A program made the translations under genes and the position numbers. This document shows, piece by piece, positions 50,004 through 58,904 of a stretch of 64,000 nucleotides of DNA. The notes below the pieces were generated by a model that was not told the origin of the DNA, did not search any database, and worked only from the letters and a program-made list of their open reading frames with translations. The stretch lies in the NCBI RefSeq assembly GCF_035978755.1, contig NZ_CP108414.1:2356001-2420000 (forward strand). Direction: 5' to 3'. How positions within the stretch are numbered: the first letter of the stretch is position 1; each line of letters opens with the position of its first letter. Source of the stretch: Streptomyces sp. NBC_01298. GTDB taxonomy: Bacteria; Actinomycetota; Actinomycetes; Streptomycetales; Streptomycetaceae.

Positions 50004-50620
50004 GCACCCTCCTGGTCATCGCAAAGGCTCCCGTGGCGGGGCGTGTCAAAACCCGGCTGACCACTGCGTTCAGTCCGCAGCAGGCCGCCGACCTGGCCAG
50101 GGCCTCCCTCCGGGACACCCTCGACGCGGTCCTGACCACTCCGGTCGAGCGCCGCGTCCTGGTACTCGACGGACAGCCGGGGCCCTGGGTCCCGGAGGGG
50201 ATCGAGGTCGTCCCGCAGGGCGCGGGCGGCCTGGACGCCCGACTGGCCGCCGCCTTCGCCCTGGCCGAGGGGCCGGCCCTGCTCATCGGGATGGACACCC
50301 CGCAGGTCACCCCCGGCCTCCTTGCCCTCGGGCTCGACTTCACCGAGGCGGACGCCTGGTACGGGCCCGCCGACGACGGAGGGTTCTGGGCGCTCGGCCT
50401 CGCCGACCCCGACCCCGCCCTGCTGCTCGGCGTACCCATGTCCGTACCGGAGACCGGGAAGGTCCAGCGGCGCCGACTGACCGACGCGGGGCTGGCCGTG
50501 CACGACCTGCCCGAGCTGTGCGACGTAGACACCCCGGCCGACGCGCGACGCGTGGCGGCGGCCGCTCCGCGGACCCGCTTCGCCGCCCTGCACTCCGGAC
50601 TGTGCGCGGTGACCCGATGA
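50000..50620 (+). CDS. TIGR04282-type glycosyltransferase-like protein
   Basis: 206 residues. Nucleotidyltransferase-like fold of the TIGR04282 (arsenosugar-biosynthesis-associated) family: STLLVIAKAPVAGRVKTRLT, GLDARLAAAFALAEGPALLI, GMDTPQVTPGLLALGLDF, and YGPADDGGFWALGLADPDP. It is the regular companion of the preceding GT2 in Streptomyces. Acts on an unknown nucleotide-linked donor. Overlaps its neighbours by 4 bp on both sides. Confidence 0.85.
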   Translation: MSTLLVIAKAPVAGRVKTRLTTAFSPQQAADLARASLRDTLDAVLTTPVERRVLVLDGQPGPWVPEGIEVVPQGAGGLDARLAAAFALAEGPALLIGMDTPQVTPGLLALGLDFTEADAWYGPADDGGFWALGLADPDPALLLGVPMSVPETGKVQRRRLTDAGLAVHDLPELCDVDTPADARRVAAAAPRTRFAALHSGLCAVTR

Positions 50621-51276
50621 CCGCCCAGCTCACCGAACCGGCCACCCGCACCTGGCAGGCAGACCCGTACGCGGACGCCCTGCGCACCGGACAGGGTCCG
50701 CTTTACCTCCGCCGCCGTGACGGCTGGCTGCTGCCGCTGGAGGTCGAGCGCTGGTGCGCCGAACCCGACGCGGCCGATGACACGCTGCTGGCCCGGTGCA
50801 CCGGACCGGTCCTCGACGTCGGCTGCGGACCGGGCCGGCTGGTCGCCGCGCTCGCCCGGCTGGGGCACACCGCCCTCGGGGTCGACGTCACCCCCGAGGC
50901 CGTGACCCGCACCGTTCGGGCGGGCGGCAGCGCACTGTGCCGGTCGGTGTTCGACCCGCTCCCCCGCGAGGGCGACTGGGGCACGGTGCTGCTCATCGAC
51001 GGCAACATCGGAATCGGCGGAGACCCTGCCACCCTGCTGCGCCGTGCCATCGAACTGACCACCCCCGGCGGCTCCCTGCTGGTCGAGGTCGCCGACTCCG
51101 ACGTCGACGAGCGCGTCGAGGTCCACGTCGAGGACGGCAACGGCGGCCGCGGAGCCTCCTTCTGGTGGGCCCGGCTCGGCGCACGCGCCCTCGGCACGGC
51201 GGCGCAGGCCACCGGCTGGAAACCGTACGGCAGTTGGCAGGCGACCGGGCGTCACTTCGTGCACCTGACCCGCTGA
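50617..51276 (+). CDS. SAM-dependent methyltransferase (copy 1)
   Basis: 219 residues. Class I methyltransferase core: VLDVGCGPGRLVAALARLGH (SAM-binding), HTALGVDVTPEAVT, and WGTVLLIDGNIGIGGDPATL. N-terminal part WQADPYADALRTGQGPLYLR is characteristic of this subfamily. A paralogue at 57736-58419 is clearly related (WQRGPYADALCAAEGGL, VLDIGCGAGRLVEEL, LLVDGNIGIGGDP). Substrate unknown; last gene of the GT2 operon, convergent with the membrane-protein/oxidoreductase pair. Confidence 0.9.
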   Translation: MTAQLTEPATRTWQADPYADALRTGQGPLYLRRRDGWLLPLEVERWCAEPDAADDTLLARCTGPVLDVGCGPGRLVAALARLGHTALGVDVTPEAVTRTVRAGGSALCRSVFDPLPREGDWGTVLLIDGNIGIGGDPATLLRRAIELTTPGGSLLVEVADSDVDERVEVHVEDGNGGRGASFWWARLGARALGTAAQATGWKPYGSWQATGRHFVHLTR

Positions 51277-51301
51277 CGGCCGGCGCACGGCGGACCGCTG
51301 G

Positions 51302-51332
51302 GGGTGGGATCCGTACGGTACGGATCCCACCC
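51302..51332. terminator. 15-bp-stem bidirectional terminator
   Basis: GGGTGGGATCCGTAC (51302-51316) pairs with 51318-51332 around a single-base loop; it lies between convergent genes. Confidence 0.85.
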
Positions 51333-51390
51333 GGGCAGCCCTGTGGTCAGCGGCCCCGGCCCCGACTCGGCCCTTGACCCGGCGCCCGGC

Positions 51391-51795
51391 TCAAGCCCCG
51401 AGGGCCGCCCGGCGCAGGATGGCCCTCGTACCCGCATGGGCGGCGGTGAGCAGCGCGATGGCCGCCATCACCAGCAGCCAGTTGCGCAGGTAATCGAGCG
51501 GCAGGACCGTGGAGTTGGCCACGCCGCCGGGCCGCAGCAGCGGGGGAAGGGCGATCGCGGTCAGCGAACCCGCAATGATCAGGGCCGCGCGCGGTACGCC
51601 GCGCAGGCGCGGGCCCAGCGCGGCGACGAGTGCGGCGACGGCGATCACGAGCGGGGCGACGAATCCGTCGTGGACCACCACCGCTCCCCCGAGCCACACG
51701 GCGATCCGCCAGGGCTCGGGCTGCTGGAGGAGCAGCCACCCGCCCCAGCCGGCGACCACCAGCCCGAACCCGCCCGTCACGTAGCGGAAGTTCAT
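51391..51795 (-). CDS. Membrane protein of the oxidoreductase trio (copy 1)
   Basis: 134 residues, four predicted helices: MNFRYVTGGFGLVVAGWGGW, IAVWLGGAVVVHDGFVAPLV, AALIIAGSLTAIALPPLLRP, LLVMAAIALLTAAHAGTRAI. The VVHDGFVAPL turn is matched by LLHDLVLLPAY in its homologue at 58389-58904. Start overlaps the stop of the oxidoreductase gene (TGATG), so it is its co-translated partner. Function unknown; maybe a membrane partner of the oxidoreductase. Confidence 0.75.
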   Translation of the reverse strand: MNFRYVTGGFGLVVAGWGGWLLLQQPEPWRIAVWLGGAVVVHDGFVAPLVIAVAALVAALGPRLRGVPRAALIIAGSLTAIALPPLLRPGGVANSTVLPLDYLRNWLLVMAAIALLTAAHAGTRAILRRAALGA

Positions 51796-52823
51796 CACGC
51801 GACCTCCAGTCGGCCGACCCACTTGGTCTGCAGGACACCGGGCCGGTTCGGGGCGATGATCCGCGCCGGGTAGCCGTGGTCCAGGGACAGCACCTCACCG
51901 TTCAGCCGCAGCGCCAGCAGCGTCAGCGGGTCCTGCGCGTACATCCGTCCCATCTCCATCACCCGGTAGGCGCCCGCCGCTTCCACGGACACCACCCGGG
52001 CCCGTGACACCGGGCCGCCTCCCGCCCGCTCCAGCAGGTCCCGTACCCGTACTCCCGTCCATCGGGCGGACTTGCTCCAGCCCTCCACGCACGCGATGGG
52101 CAGCGTGACCTCGTGCTGGGGAAGGGCCCGTAGTTCGTCCAGCGTGAGGGTGTACGGGCGCGGCCCGGCCACGGTCAGCCGCCAGTCGGCCAGTGACGCC
52201 CTGCTGACGCGTGCGGCGGCGGCCGTGCGGTTCACCGGCAGGCCCTGAACACCCTGGGCAGGGCTGCGGGGGCCGAACAGGTCCAGCGGGCCGAGCGCGG
52301 TCACCGACTGCCCGACGGTCGTGAGCGTGACCGCCCCCACCGCGGCCGCCACTGCGGTCAGCAGTTGTCTGCGGTCGGGCCCGTCGGACTCGGGGAGTGC
52401 CAGGGTTCCGGGGGAACGGAGCGTGAGGTGGTCGCGGATCTTCGGCCATTGCACGGCGATGTGCAGGAGCAGCGACCCGAGCAGGAGCCAGGCGACCGCG
52501 TAGTGCACGGGAACGAAGTTGAACGGCCACGGGTACCACTGGAAGGTGTTCAGCAGGCCGGTGAACAGTTCGAAGAGTGCGGCCGCGACGAGGACCGCAA
52601 CGGAGAGCCGCTCCAGCGCGTGCACCGCGGAGCGCACCGGCGGCCAGGCGAACAGCTTCGGGTAGACCGTCCACAACTTGGCGAGCAGCAGCGGGATCGC
52701 CGCGATCCCGGACACCACGTGCAGCCCCTGGGTCAGCCGGTATCCCCAGTACGGACGGCTCGGCAGCCAGTCGGCCAGCCACCCCGGCGGATGCTGGAGG
52801 TAGTGGCTCAGCACACCGGTCAC
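51795..52823 (-). CDS. Membrane molybdopterin-dependent oxidoreductase (copy 1)
   Basis: 342 residues. N-terminal cytochrome-b561-like membrane part with four to five helices and histidines (YRLTQGLHVVSGIAAIPLLL, HALERLSVAVLVAAALFELF, HYAVAWLLLGSLLLHIAV). After a Tat-less helix comes a sulfite-oxidase-fold domain: LPIACVEGWSKSARWTGVRV with the Mo-binding Cys, RVVSVEAAGAYRV and LDHGYPARIIAPNRPGVLQT. It oxidises or reduces an unknown substrate outside the membrane via the pterin and passes electrons to the membrane part. The open frame has no ATG; GTG 52823 is used, but coding resemblance continues upstream, so the true start is uncertain. Confidence 0.87.
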   Translation of the reverse strand: MTGVLSHYLQHPPGWLADWLPSRPYWGYRLTQGLHVVSGIAAIPLLLAKLWTVYPKLFAWPPVRSAVHALERLSVAVLVAAALFELFTGLLNTFQWYPWPFNFVPVHYAVAWLLLGSLLLHIAVQWPKIRDHLTLRSPGTLALPESDGPDRRQLLTAVAAAVGAVTLTTVGQSVTALGPLDLFGPRSPAQGVQGLPVNRTAAAARVSRASLADWRLTVAGPRPYTLTLDELRALPQHEVTLPIACVEGWSKSARWTGVRVRDLLERAGGGPVSRARVVSVEAAGAYRVMEMGRMYAQDPLTLLALRLNGEVLSLDHGYPARIIAPNRPGVLQTKWVGRLEVA

Positions 52824-52977
52824 GAAGCAGACGGCGAAGGAGAGACCCAGCCAGCGACCGATGGCCGTGGCGGTACGGGCGTCGTGCAGGCGCGCCTTGA
52901 AGGTGAGGGGCGGGCCCGGGGCAAGGTGAAGCGCATGGCCCCATCACATCCCCCGCGCGGCTTTCGGAGGGTGCTGG

Positions 52978-52998
52978 AACACCTTACGAAACACGGAC
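52978..52998. promoter_or_regulatory. GTTTCGTAAGGT motif, copy 2
   Basis: The minus strand reads a near copy of 49225-49245 (19 of 21). It is located between the oxidoreductase gene and the divergent GT-C gene. Confidence 0.65.
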
Positions 52999-53050
52999 GT
53001 CCGGGGCGCCGACGGCCCGCGGAGGGCCGCTCCCTGGAACGCTTTCGCAG

Positions 53051-54487
53051 GTGAACCCGCCTATCGCCCCCACCACCCGTACCGCGATCACCGGCGCCGC
53101 CCTCGTCGCCCTCACCGTGGTCCTCGTCCTCACCGTCCGGTACGGGGGGTTCTTCACCGATCCCGTGGGCCTGTCCTGGTGGTACGCCGCGTGCTGGGCG
53201 CTCTTCGCCGCGGCCCTCCTCGCCCTGCGCCGGGTGCCGGCCAGGAGCGTCGTCCCGCTGCTCCTGGCGGGGGCCGTCGCCGTCACGGTGACCGGGCTCC
53301 TGGGACCGCCGCGCACCAGCACCGACTCCTACCGCTACGCCTGGGACGGCCGCGTCCAGTCCGCCGGGGTCTCCCCGTACGACCACACGCCCCAGGACCC
53401 CGCCCTGACCCGGCTGCGGGACCCCTGGCTGTTCCCCACGGGTACCGCGTGCACCGGCCCCGACCTGGCCGGCATCCCCCACGCCGACGCCGCGCCCCAC
53501 TGCACCCGCATCAACAGGCCCGCCGTCCACACCATCTACCCGCCCGTCGCCGAGGCCTACTTCCTCGCCGTCGACACGCTCTCGCCCTCCGAAGCCCGGC
53601 ACAAACCGCTCCAGATCGGCGCCGGCCTGATCTCCCTCGGCGTGACCGGCACCCTCCTGCTGATCATGCGACGGCGCGGCGGAGACCTGCGCAGAGCGGC
53701 GTACTGGGCCTGGTGCCCGGCCGTCCCCCTGGAGGCCGTCAACAACGCCCACATCGACGTCCTCGGCGTACTCCTCACCATCGCCGGACTCGGCCTCGTC
53801 GCCTCCCGCGCCCAGACCCGACGAGCGGCCGGTGGCCTGCTCATCGGCGCCGCCATCGCCACCAAACTCATGCCCGCCGTCGTCCTGCCCGGCGCCCTCT
53901 CCGGCGTTCGCCGGATCCGCGACGCCGCCGCCGTGCTCCTGCCCGCAGCGGCGTTCACGGCCCTCGCCTACCTGCCGTACGTCCTGCTCTCGCACGAATC
54001 GGTCTTCGGCTACCTCGGCGGCTACGTGGAGGAAGAGGGCTACGACGACCCGGCGGCCGGCTCCCGGTACGCGCTGTTGCGCCTGGTCCTGCCCGACACC
54101 TGGGCGTTCCCCGTCCTGCTCGGCGTCGTCGCGGCGGTGTCCCTGTACGTGATGTGGCGCGGGGACCCCCGGCGCCCCTGGAGCGGCGCCCTCCTGGTCA
54201 CCGGCTGGGCCTTCGTCCTCCTCACCCCCGGCTACTCCTGGTACGCACTGCTCCTGATCGCCCTCATTGCCCTGGACGGCCGCTGGGAATGGCTCGGCAT
54301 CCCGCTGGCCGGCGCCGCCGTCTACATCCTCGGCCCCACATTCGACTACGGGCCCGTACTCGCCGAGGTGGTGTACGGAGCCGCCGCGGGCCTCGTCCTG
54401 GTCACCGCCTGGTTCCGTCACCGAGCCACGCAGAAGAACGCCAGGGCATCGCAGCAGCCCACACCCAGCCGTAAGACTTCCGTATGA
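53051..54487 (+). CDS. GT-C-type mannosyltransferase-like membrane protein
   Basis: 478 residues with about 10-11 helices: TAITGAALVALTVVLVLTVR, CWALFAAALLALRRVPARSV, LLLAGAVAVTVTGLLGPPR. The extracellular loop after helix 3 has RTSTDSYRYAWDGRVQSAGV with a DSYRY acidic motif usual in GT87/GT39-like transferases, and SPYDHTPQDPALTRLRDP. Also ACTGPD...PAVHTIYPPVAEAYF, the family signature. Transfers a sugar from a polyprenyl donor onto a surface acceptor. GTG start. Divergent from the oxidoreductase copy 1. Confidence 0.85.
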   Translation: MNPPIAPTTRTAITGAALVALTVVLVLTVRYGGFFTDPVGLSWWYAACWALFAAALLALRRVPARSVVPLLLAGAVAVTVTGLLGPPRTSTDSYRYAWDGRVQSAGVSPYDHTPQDPALTRLRDPWLFPTGTACTGPDLAGIPHADAAPHCTRINRPAVHTIYPPVAEAYFLAVDTLSPSEARHKPLQIGAGLISLGVTGTLLLIMRRRGGDLRRAAYWAWCPAVPLEAVNNAHIDVLGVLLTIAGLGLVASRAQTRRAAGGLLIGAAIATKLMPAVVLPGALSGVRRIRDAAAVLLPAAAFTALAYLPYVLLSHESVFGYLGGYVEEEGYDDPAAGSRYALLRLVLPDTWAFPVLLGVVAAVSLYVMWRGDPRRPWSGALLVTGWAFVLLTPGYSWYALLLIALIALDGRWEWLGIPLAGAAVYILGPTFDYGPVLAEVVYGAAAGLVLVTAWFRHRATQKNARASQQPTPSRKTSV

Positions 54488-54532
54488 TCCATTTTCACCC
54501 TTTTTGGGACTCCCCCCATCACCATGGAGGGC

Positions 54533-54889
54533 ATGAACACCAGCGTGCACAACCTGGCAGTGGACATGACCCTGACGAACATCGGGTGGTTCGGGATCGT
54601 CGGACTCCTCATCGTCGCCGTCCTGATCGCCGCGTTCGTCCTCGGCGCGAAAGTCCGGGCACACGAGCCCCCTCCGCCCACGGCCGACAGCCAGCCACAC
54701 CTCCCGGCCGGTGGGGCAGTCCACGAGGTGCGCGAACAGCGCGAAGACCGCCAGCCGAAGGGCTTCCCCGAGGGCGGGCTGAGCCCCCACCAGATGGGCG
54801 GCTACGGCAACGGCGGCTCCACCACCCACGCCCATCTCGAACAGGCCCTCTCCGAGGGGGAGTCCGCCGTCCCGCACCGCGGCGCCTGA
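54533..54889 (+). CDS. DUF6479-family small membrane protein
   Basis: 118 residues. One membrane helix (IGWFGIVGLLIVAVLIAAFV) followed by a basic/proline stretch and the conserved PHLPAGGAVHEVREQRED, then a Gly/His-rich tail. This is the DUF6479 pattern. ATG 54533 has GGAGGGC upstream; an ATG 9 bases earlier is possible. Function unknown, common in Streptomyces. Confidence 0.8.
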   Translation: MNTSVHNLAVDMTLTNIGWFGIVGLLIVAVLIAAFVLGAKVRAHEPPPPTADSQPHLPAGGAVHEVREQREDRQPKGFPEGGLSPHQMGGYGNGGSTTHAHLEQALSEGESAVPHRGA

Positions 54890-54947
54890 CCATGCTGGAG
54901 GGCACGAGACCTTGACACTCGGGGAGTACGAAGGAGGACCGATCCCG

Positions 54948-55454
54948 ATGGCCACAGTCGCGCGGAACCATACCCAGCGTGGGCGGAGCGTCGTTCTCGA
55001 TGACCACCTACCGGTCGATCACCGGCTGCGCCGCATCTACCGCGGCGGTGCAGGACTGATGGGCGCATTCCTGGTCGCCTTCGGCATTCTCGGGCTGGTC
55101 GACCGGATCGGGTTCTTCAGCACCAGCGGAAGCATGGTGATGGGCCTGGGCAGCAACGGCGCTCTGAGCGTGGCCTCCGTCCTCGTGGGCGGCCTGCTGC
55201 TGGCCGGCGCGGTGATCGGCGGCAATACCGCGTCCACCGTCAACATCGCCGTGGGCGTCGCCTTCCTCGCGGCTGGCTTCGCGAGCCTCGCTGTCCTGGA
55301 CACCCGCTTGAACGTGTTCGCGTTCCACCTCCAGAACGTGGCCTTCAGCTTCGTCACCGGCCTGCTGCTGATGACCTTCGGCATGTACGGCCGGGTCAGC
55401 GGATCCCTGCCCCACGACAACCCGTACTGGCGATCCCGTCACCCCCGGAGCTGA
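54948..55454 (+). CDS. DUF4383-family membrane protein
   Basis: 168 residues, four helices: AGLMGAFLVAFGILGLVDRI, SNGALSVASVLVGGLLLAGA, STVNIAVGVAFLAAGFASLA and NVAFSFVTGLLLMTFGMYGR. This is the DUF4383 layout (NxxxxxxGxxFLxxG and NxxFSxxxGLLLMxFG). Start 54948 has AAGGAGG 11 bases upstream. Followed by the convergent GH15 gene with 28 bp between the stops. Confidence 0.82.
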   Translation: MATVARNHTQRGRSVVLDDHLPVDHRLRRIYRGGAGLMGAFLVAFGILGLVDRIGFFSTSGSMVMGLGSNGALSVASVLVGGLLLAGAVIGGNTASTVNIAVGVAFLAAGFASLAVLDTRLNVFAFHLQNVAFSFVTGLLLMTFGMYGRVSGSLPHDNPYWRSRHPRS

Positions 55455-55482
55455 CGTGGCCCTGCATCCGTCCGGTTCGTCC

Positions 55483-57324
55483 TCACTCGGAGTGCGTCCG
55501 GTCCTGCCGTACGAGTTCGGTTTCGGCGTCGCGGATGGCGAGGGCGGCGTTGATGAGGCCGATGTGGCTGAAGGCCTGCGGGAAGTTGCCGAGAGCCTCG
55601 CCGCTGTCGGTGTCGACTTCTTCGGGGAGGAGACCCACATCGTTGGCGTGGGCGAGGGCGTTCTCGAAGACCTGGCGGGCGCGGGCGCTCTGGCCGGTGA
55701 GGGCGAGGGCCTGGGCGAGCCAGAAGGTGCACAGGAGGAAGGTGCCCTCGTCGTGGTCGATGTCGTCCTTGAGGTACCGGCGGACCAGGCCCCGGGAGTC
55801 CGTCAGGTTCCGGGCGATCGCCTCGACGGTGGAGCGCACGCGGGGGTCGTCGCCGGGAAGGAAGCCGGTGAGGGGCAGCATCAGTGCGGAGGCGTCGAGC
55901 CGGCGGCTGCCGAACGCCTGCGTGAACGCACCCACCTGCGCGTTGTAGCCCTGGTCCTCGATGGTGTCGCGGATCTGTTGGCGGACGTGCTGCCAGTGGG
56001 TGACGCGGTCTTGGGCGTCGAGGGCGGGGGCGAGGTCGATGGCGCGGTCCAGGGCGACCCAGCACATGAGTTTGGAGTGCAGGAAGTGGCGGGCGGGGCC
56101 GCGTCCCTCCCAGATGCCCTGGTCGGGGTCGGCCCAGCGCCGGGCAGCGGCCTCGGCACACTGGCGCAGGAAGGTACGGACCGGCGGGTCCAGGAGTTCG
56201 TCGTGGGGCAGGGTCTGGTGAGCGGCGTCGAGGAGTTCTCCGTAGACGTCGAGCTGCCGTTGGCGCCAGGCGTCGTTGCCGACGCGCACCGGGCCGCTGC
56301 CCCGCCATCCCGACAGGTGCGGCAGCGTGCGTTCGCTCAGATCGCGTTCCCCGCCGATGCCGTACATGACCTGGAGATCGACGCCGCGCTCCAGCTGCGT
56401 GGCCGCGGCCTGGGCGAGGAAGGCGAAGAAGTCGGCCTTCTCCCGCTTGCAGGCGGCGGTGGCCAGGGCCTGGAGGGTGAGGCTGGCGTCGCGGACCCAG
56501 GTGTAGCGGTAGTCCCAGTTACGGGTCCCGCCGATGCTCTCCGGGAGCGAGGTGGTCGCGGCGGCGACGATGGCCCCGGTCGGGGTGTAGGTCAGGGCGC
56601 GCAGCACCCGCCCGCTGTGGCGGACCTGCTCTTCCCAGGGACCCGTGTAGGCGGCATGGAGCGTGGACCAGGACCGCCAGCCCGTTTCGGTGTCGGCCAG
56701 CCGGCGGCGGATGCGGCGCCGGGACCACGGCTTGCGATCGGGACCCCAGGCCGGCTCGGCGCTGAGCGCGAAGTCGAGGCGGTCCCCGGCGGTGAGGGTG
56801 GCCTCGGCGAGGGCTGTCGACCCCTCCAGGCGGAGGGTGAGGTCGGTGGCGAGCATCAGGACCTGGGCGCCTCCGCGGGCCAGCAGGCCCCCGCGGACGG
56901 GCCTCATGACGGGCTGGATCAGCCCGAACTCCGGGCGCGGGGCATACTCCACGGTGATGTCGACCGTGCCGCTCGTACAGGTGACCTGGCGCAACAGGGT
57001 CCCCGGCGAGGATGTCCCCATGGCGTGTCCGCGTTCGCGCCTGCCGAGGGCCAGCGCGTCGAGGAGTACCGCCGTGCCGGTGGGTGTGCGGAAGGTGGTC
57101 TCCATGACCAGGGTGTGGGGCAGATAGCGACGGCTTACCTCGGCCGGAGTGCTGCCGGGGTGGATCGACCAGTGGCCCGCGTCCTGGTCGAGGAGCCGGG
57201 CGAAGACCGCGGGGCCGTCGAACCGCGGGAAGCACAGCCAGTCCACCGACCCGCCCGAACTCACCAGCGCAGCCGACCGGCAGTCCGAAAGCATCGCGTA
57301 GTCGCCGATGGGCCGCTCGCTCAC
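55483..57324 (-). CDS. Glycoside hydrolase family 15 (glucoamylase/trehalase-like)
   Basis: 613 residues from GTG 57324 (GGGAGCG upstream). Actinobacterial GH15: N-terminal ERPIGDYAMLSDCRSAALVS, SSGGSVDWLCFPRFDGPAVF, a beta-sandwich, then the (alpha/alpha)6 barrel: NWDYRYTWVRDASLTLQALA, and the general-acid region WADPDQGIWEGRGPARHFLH and base region RYLKDDIDHDEGTFLLCTFW. Hydrolyses alpha-glucosidic bonds (glucan or trehalose); such Streptomyces/Mycobacterium enzymes often cleave trehalose. No signal peptide, so cytoplasmic. Frame is open far upstream but only from this start is the domain intact. Confidence 0.92.
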   Translation of the reverse strand: MSERPIGDYAMLSDCRSAALVSSGGSVDWLCFPRFDGPAVFARLLDQDAGHWSIHPGSTPAEVSRRYLPHTLVMETTFRTPTGTAVLLDALALGRRERGHAMGTSSPGTLLRQVTCTSGTVDITVEYAPRPEFGLIQPVMRPVRGGLLARGGAQVLMLATDLTLRLEGSTALAEATLTAGDRLDFALSAEPAWGPDRKPWSRRRIRRRLADTETGWRSWSTLHAAYTGPWEEQVRHSGRVLRALTYTPTGAIVAAATTSLPESIGGTRNWDYRYTWVRDASLTLQALATAACKREKADFFAFLAQAAATQLERGVDLQVMYGIGGERDLSERTLPHLSGWRGSGPVRVGNDAWRQRQLDVYGELLDAAHQTLPHDELLDPPVRTFLRQCAEAAARRWADPDQGIWEGRGPARHFLHSKLMCWVALDRAIDLAPALDAQDRVTHWQHVRQQIRDTIEDQGYNAQVGAFTQAFGSRRLDASALMLPLTGFLPGDDPRVRSTVEAIARNLTDSRGLVRRYLKDDIDHDEGTFLLCTFWLAQALALTGQSARARQVFENALAHANDVGLLPEEVDTDSGEALGNFPQAFSHIGLINAALAIRDAETELVRQDRTHSE

Positions 57325-57735
57325 GTTGACGCTCCCGTTCCGACGGCCCCCGGCACCCGGGCCGATTCCGACCGACGCCATCCGCAGGACGGGCGGTGTC
57401 CTTGCACGAAACGGCACTCCCCGCTCCGAGGCCGGCGACGTGACGGCAAGCCCCGGAGCAGGCAGTGGTGAGCCGCAGCCACCCATCCCGGGGCAACCAG
57501 AGCCCCACCAGGAAACACCCCGCGAACGGATTGGAAGCGACACCCCACCGGGGACGCACCTGCCGTCACCCGAACGCCTGCGGTCCCCGCCCCTGCTCGC
57601 TCGTCTGATGCGCCCGGAAGGCGGCCTTCGGCAAGCCGACCTAACGTCGACCGGGACCGCGTCGCCCGCTGCACAGTCACGAAACCGCCCGTCCGAGCAC
57701 CTCCGGCGGACAGCCCACGAAGGACAGGAACAGGT
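57325..57735. other. Intergenic 410 bp
   Basis: Lies between divergent GH15 and methyltransferase genes; it holds both promoters. CACGAAACC at about 57677 is a weak inverse match to the GTTTCGT core of the 49225 motif. No gene seen. Confidence 0.4.
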
Positions 57736-58419
57736 GTGAACACCGCCGCTTCGATGCGGACCAGCGGCCCTGAGCCCTGGCAGCGGGGCCCGTACGCCGA
57801 TGCGCTCTGCGCCGCGGAGGGCGGACTCACGCTGCGCGATGCCGAGGGCTGGTGCCTGCCCCTGGACGTCCACCGCTGGTGCGCGAAGGCGGACGCCGCG
57901 GACCGGGGCGTCGTGGACCGCTGCGCGGGCCGGGTTCTGGACATCGGATGCGGGGCCGGGCGCCTCGTCGAGGAACTCTCCCACCGGGGGCACAGTGTCC
58001 TGGGAATCGACGTGTGCCCGACCGCCGTCATCTCCACCGTCTGCCGGGGTGGCAGGGCGATCAGCCGGTCGGTGTTCGAGCCGCTCCCCGAGGAGGGCCA
58101 CTGGGACACGGCGCTCCTGGTCGACGGGAACATCGGCATCGGCGGGGATCCCCGGCATCTGCTGGAGCGCGTCCGCGGCCTGGTCCGCTTCCGGGGGCTC
58201 CTGATCGCGGAGACCGCTCCCGCCGACGTCGACGAGCGGCGCCGGGTCCGGATCCACGCCGGACAGACGGCCAAGGGCCCCTTCTTCGCCTGGGCGACGG
58301 TCGGCTCCCGAGCCCTGGTCCAGCACGCCAGGAAATCGGGCTGGACACCCGTCGAGCAGTGGACCGACACGTCACCGGCCGGCGAGCGTCACTTCGTGGC
58401 ACTGCGGGCCCGCTCCTGA
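57736..58419 (+). CDS. SAM-dependent methyltransferase (copy 2)
   Basis: 227 residues, GTG start (ACAGGAACAGGT upstream). SAM-binding VLDIGCGAGRLVEELSHRGH, then HSVLGIDVCPTAVISTVCRG and WDTALLVDGNIGIGGDPRHL. N-terminal WQRGPYADALCAAEGGLTLR as in copy 1 at 50617-51276. Its 3' end overlaps the convergent membrane gene by 31 bp. Confidence 0.88.
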   Translation: MNTAASMRTSGPEPWQRGPYADALCAAEGGLTLRDAEGWCLPLDVHRWCAKADAADRGVVDRCAGRVLDIGCGAGRLVEELSHRGHSVLGIDVCPTAVISTVCRGGRAISRSVFEPLPEEGHWDTALLVDGNIGIGGDPRHLLERVRGLVRFRGLLIAETAPADVDERRRVRIHAGQTAKGPFFAWATVGSRALVQHARKSGWTPVEQWTDTSPAGERHFVALRARS

Positions 58420-58904
58420 GCCCGTGCCTCCTTGCGCAGGGTCTGCAGGCGCATCCAGGTGCGCACCAGCCAGACGATCGCCGAGGCGACGAACAAGCCG
58501 GCGGTGATGAGGAGCCAGCGTGCGAGGAACCCGTCGGCCGATAGGGCGGTGGAGGCGGTGTAGTGACCGCCCTGCCGCAGGATGAGCGGCCACCAGACGA
58601 GGAACAGGACGCCCGAGACGAAGGCCGGGACGCGCAGGTAGTTCACGCTCGGGCGCGGCACGCTCCCGGGCGCGGCGGTCCGGCCGCGGAAGAGGAACTG
58701 CGCGGCGCGGTCGGTGAGCGAGTAGGCGGGGAGCAGGACCAGATCGTGGAGCAGGGCCGCGCCGACGAACCAGATCGCCACGCCCATGGTGTCGCCCTTG
58801 AGGAGGCGGATGCCGGCGTAGAGGGCGAGGGCGAAGCAGGCCAGGGTGAGCAGGAGGTGCAGCGGGGAGGCGCCGTAGCGGGCGCGGAACGTACTCCGGT
58901 TCAT
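58389..58904 (-). CDS. Membrane protein of the oxidoreductase trio (copy 2)
   Basis: 171 residues, four helices: LHLLLTLACFALALYAGIRL, MGVAIWFVGAALLHDLVLLP, LRVPAFVSGVLFLVWWPLIL, ARWLLITAGLFVASAIVWLV. Longer at both ends than copy 1. Start overlaps the oxidoreductase stop by 4 bp (ATGA). Paired with that gene as in copy 1. Function unknown. Confidence 0.78.
   Translation of the reverse strand: MNRSTFRARYGASPLHLLLTLACFALALYAGIRLLKGDTMGVAIWFVGAALLHDLVLLPAYSLTDRAAQFLFRGRTAAPGSVPRPSVNYLRVPAFVSGVLFLVWWPLILRQGGHYTASTALSADGFLARWLLITAGLFVASAIVWLVRTWMRLQTLRKEARAQERARSATK

Noticed and set aside
55456..57471. 671-codon plus-strand frame opposite the GH15 gene
   Set aside because: Antisense shadow; Gly/Val/Glu-rich with no family features.
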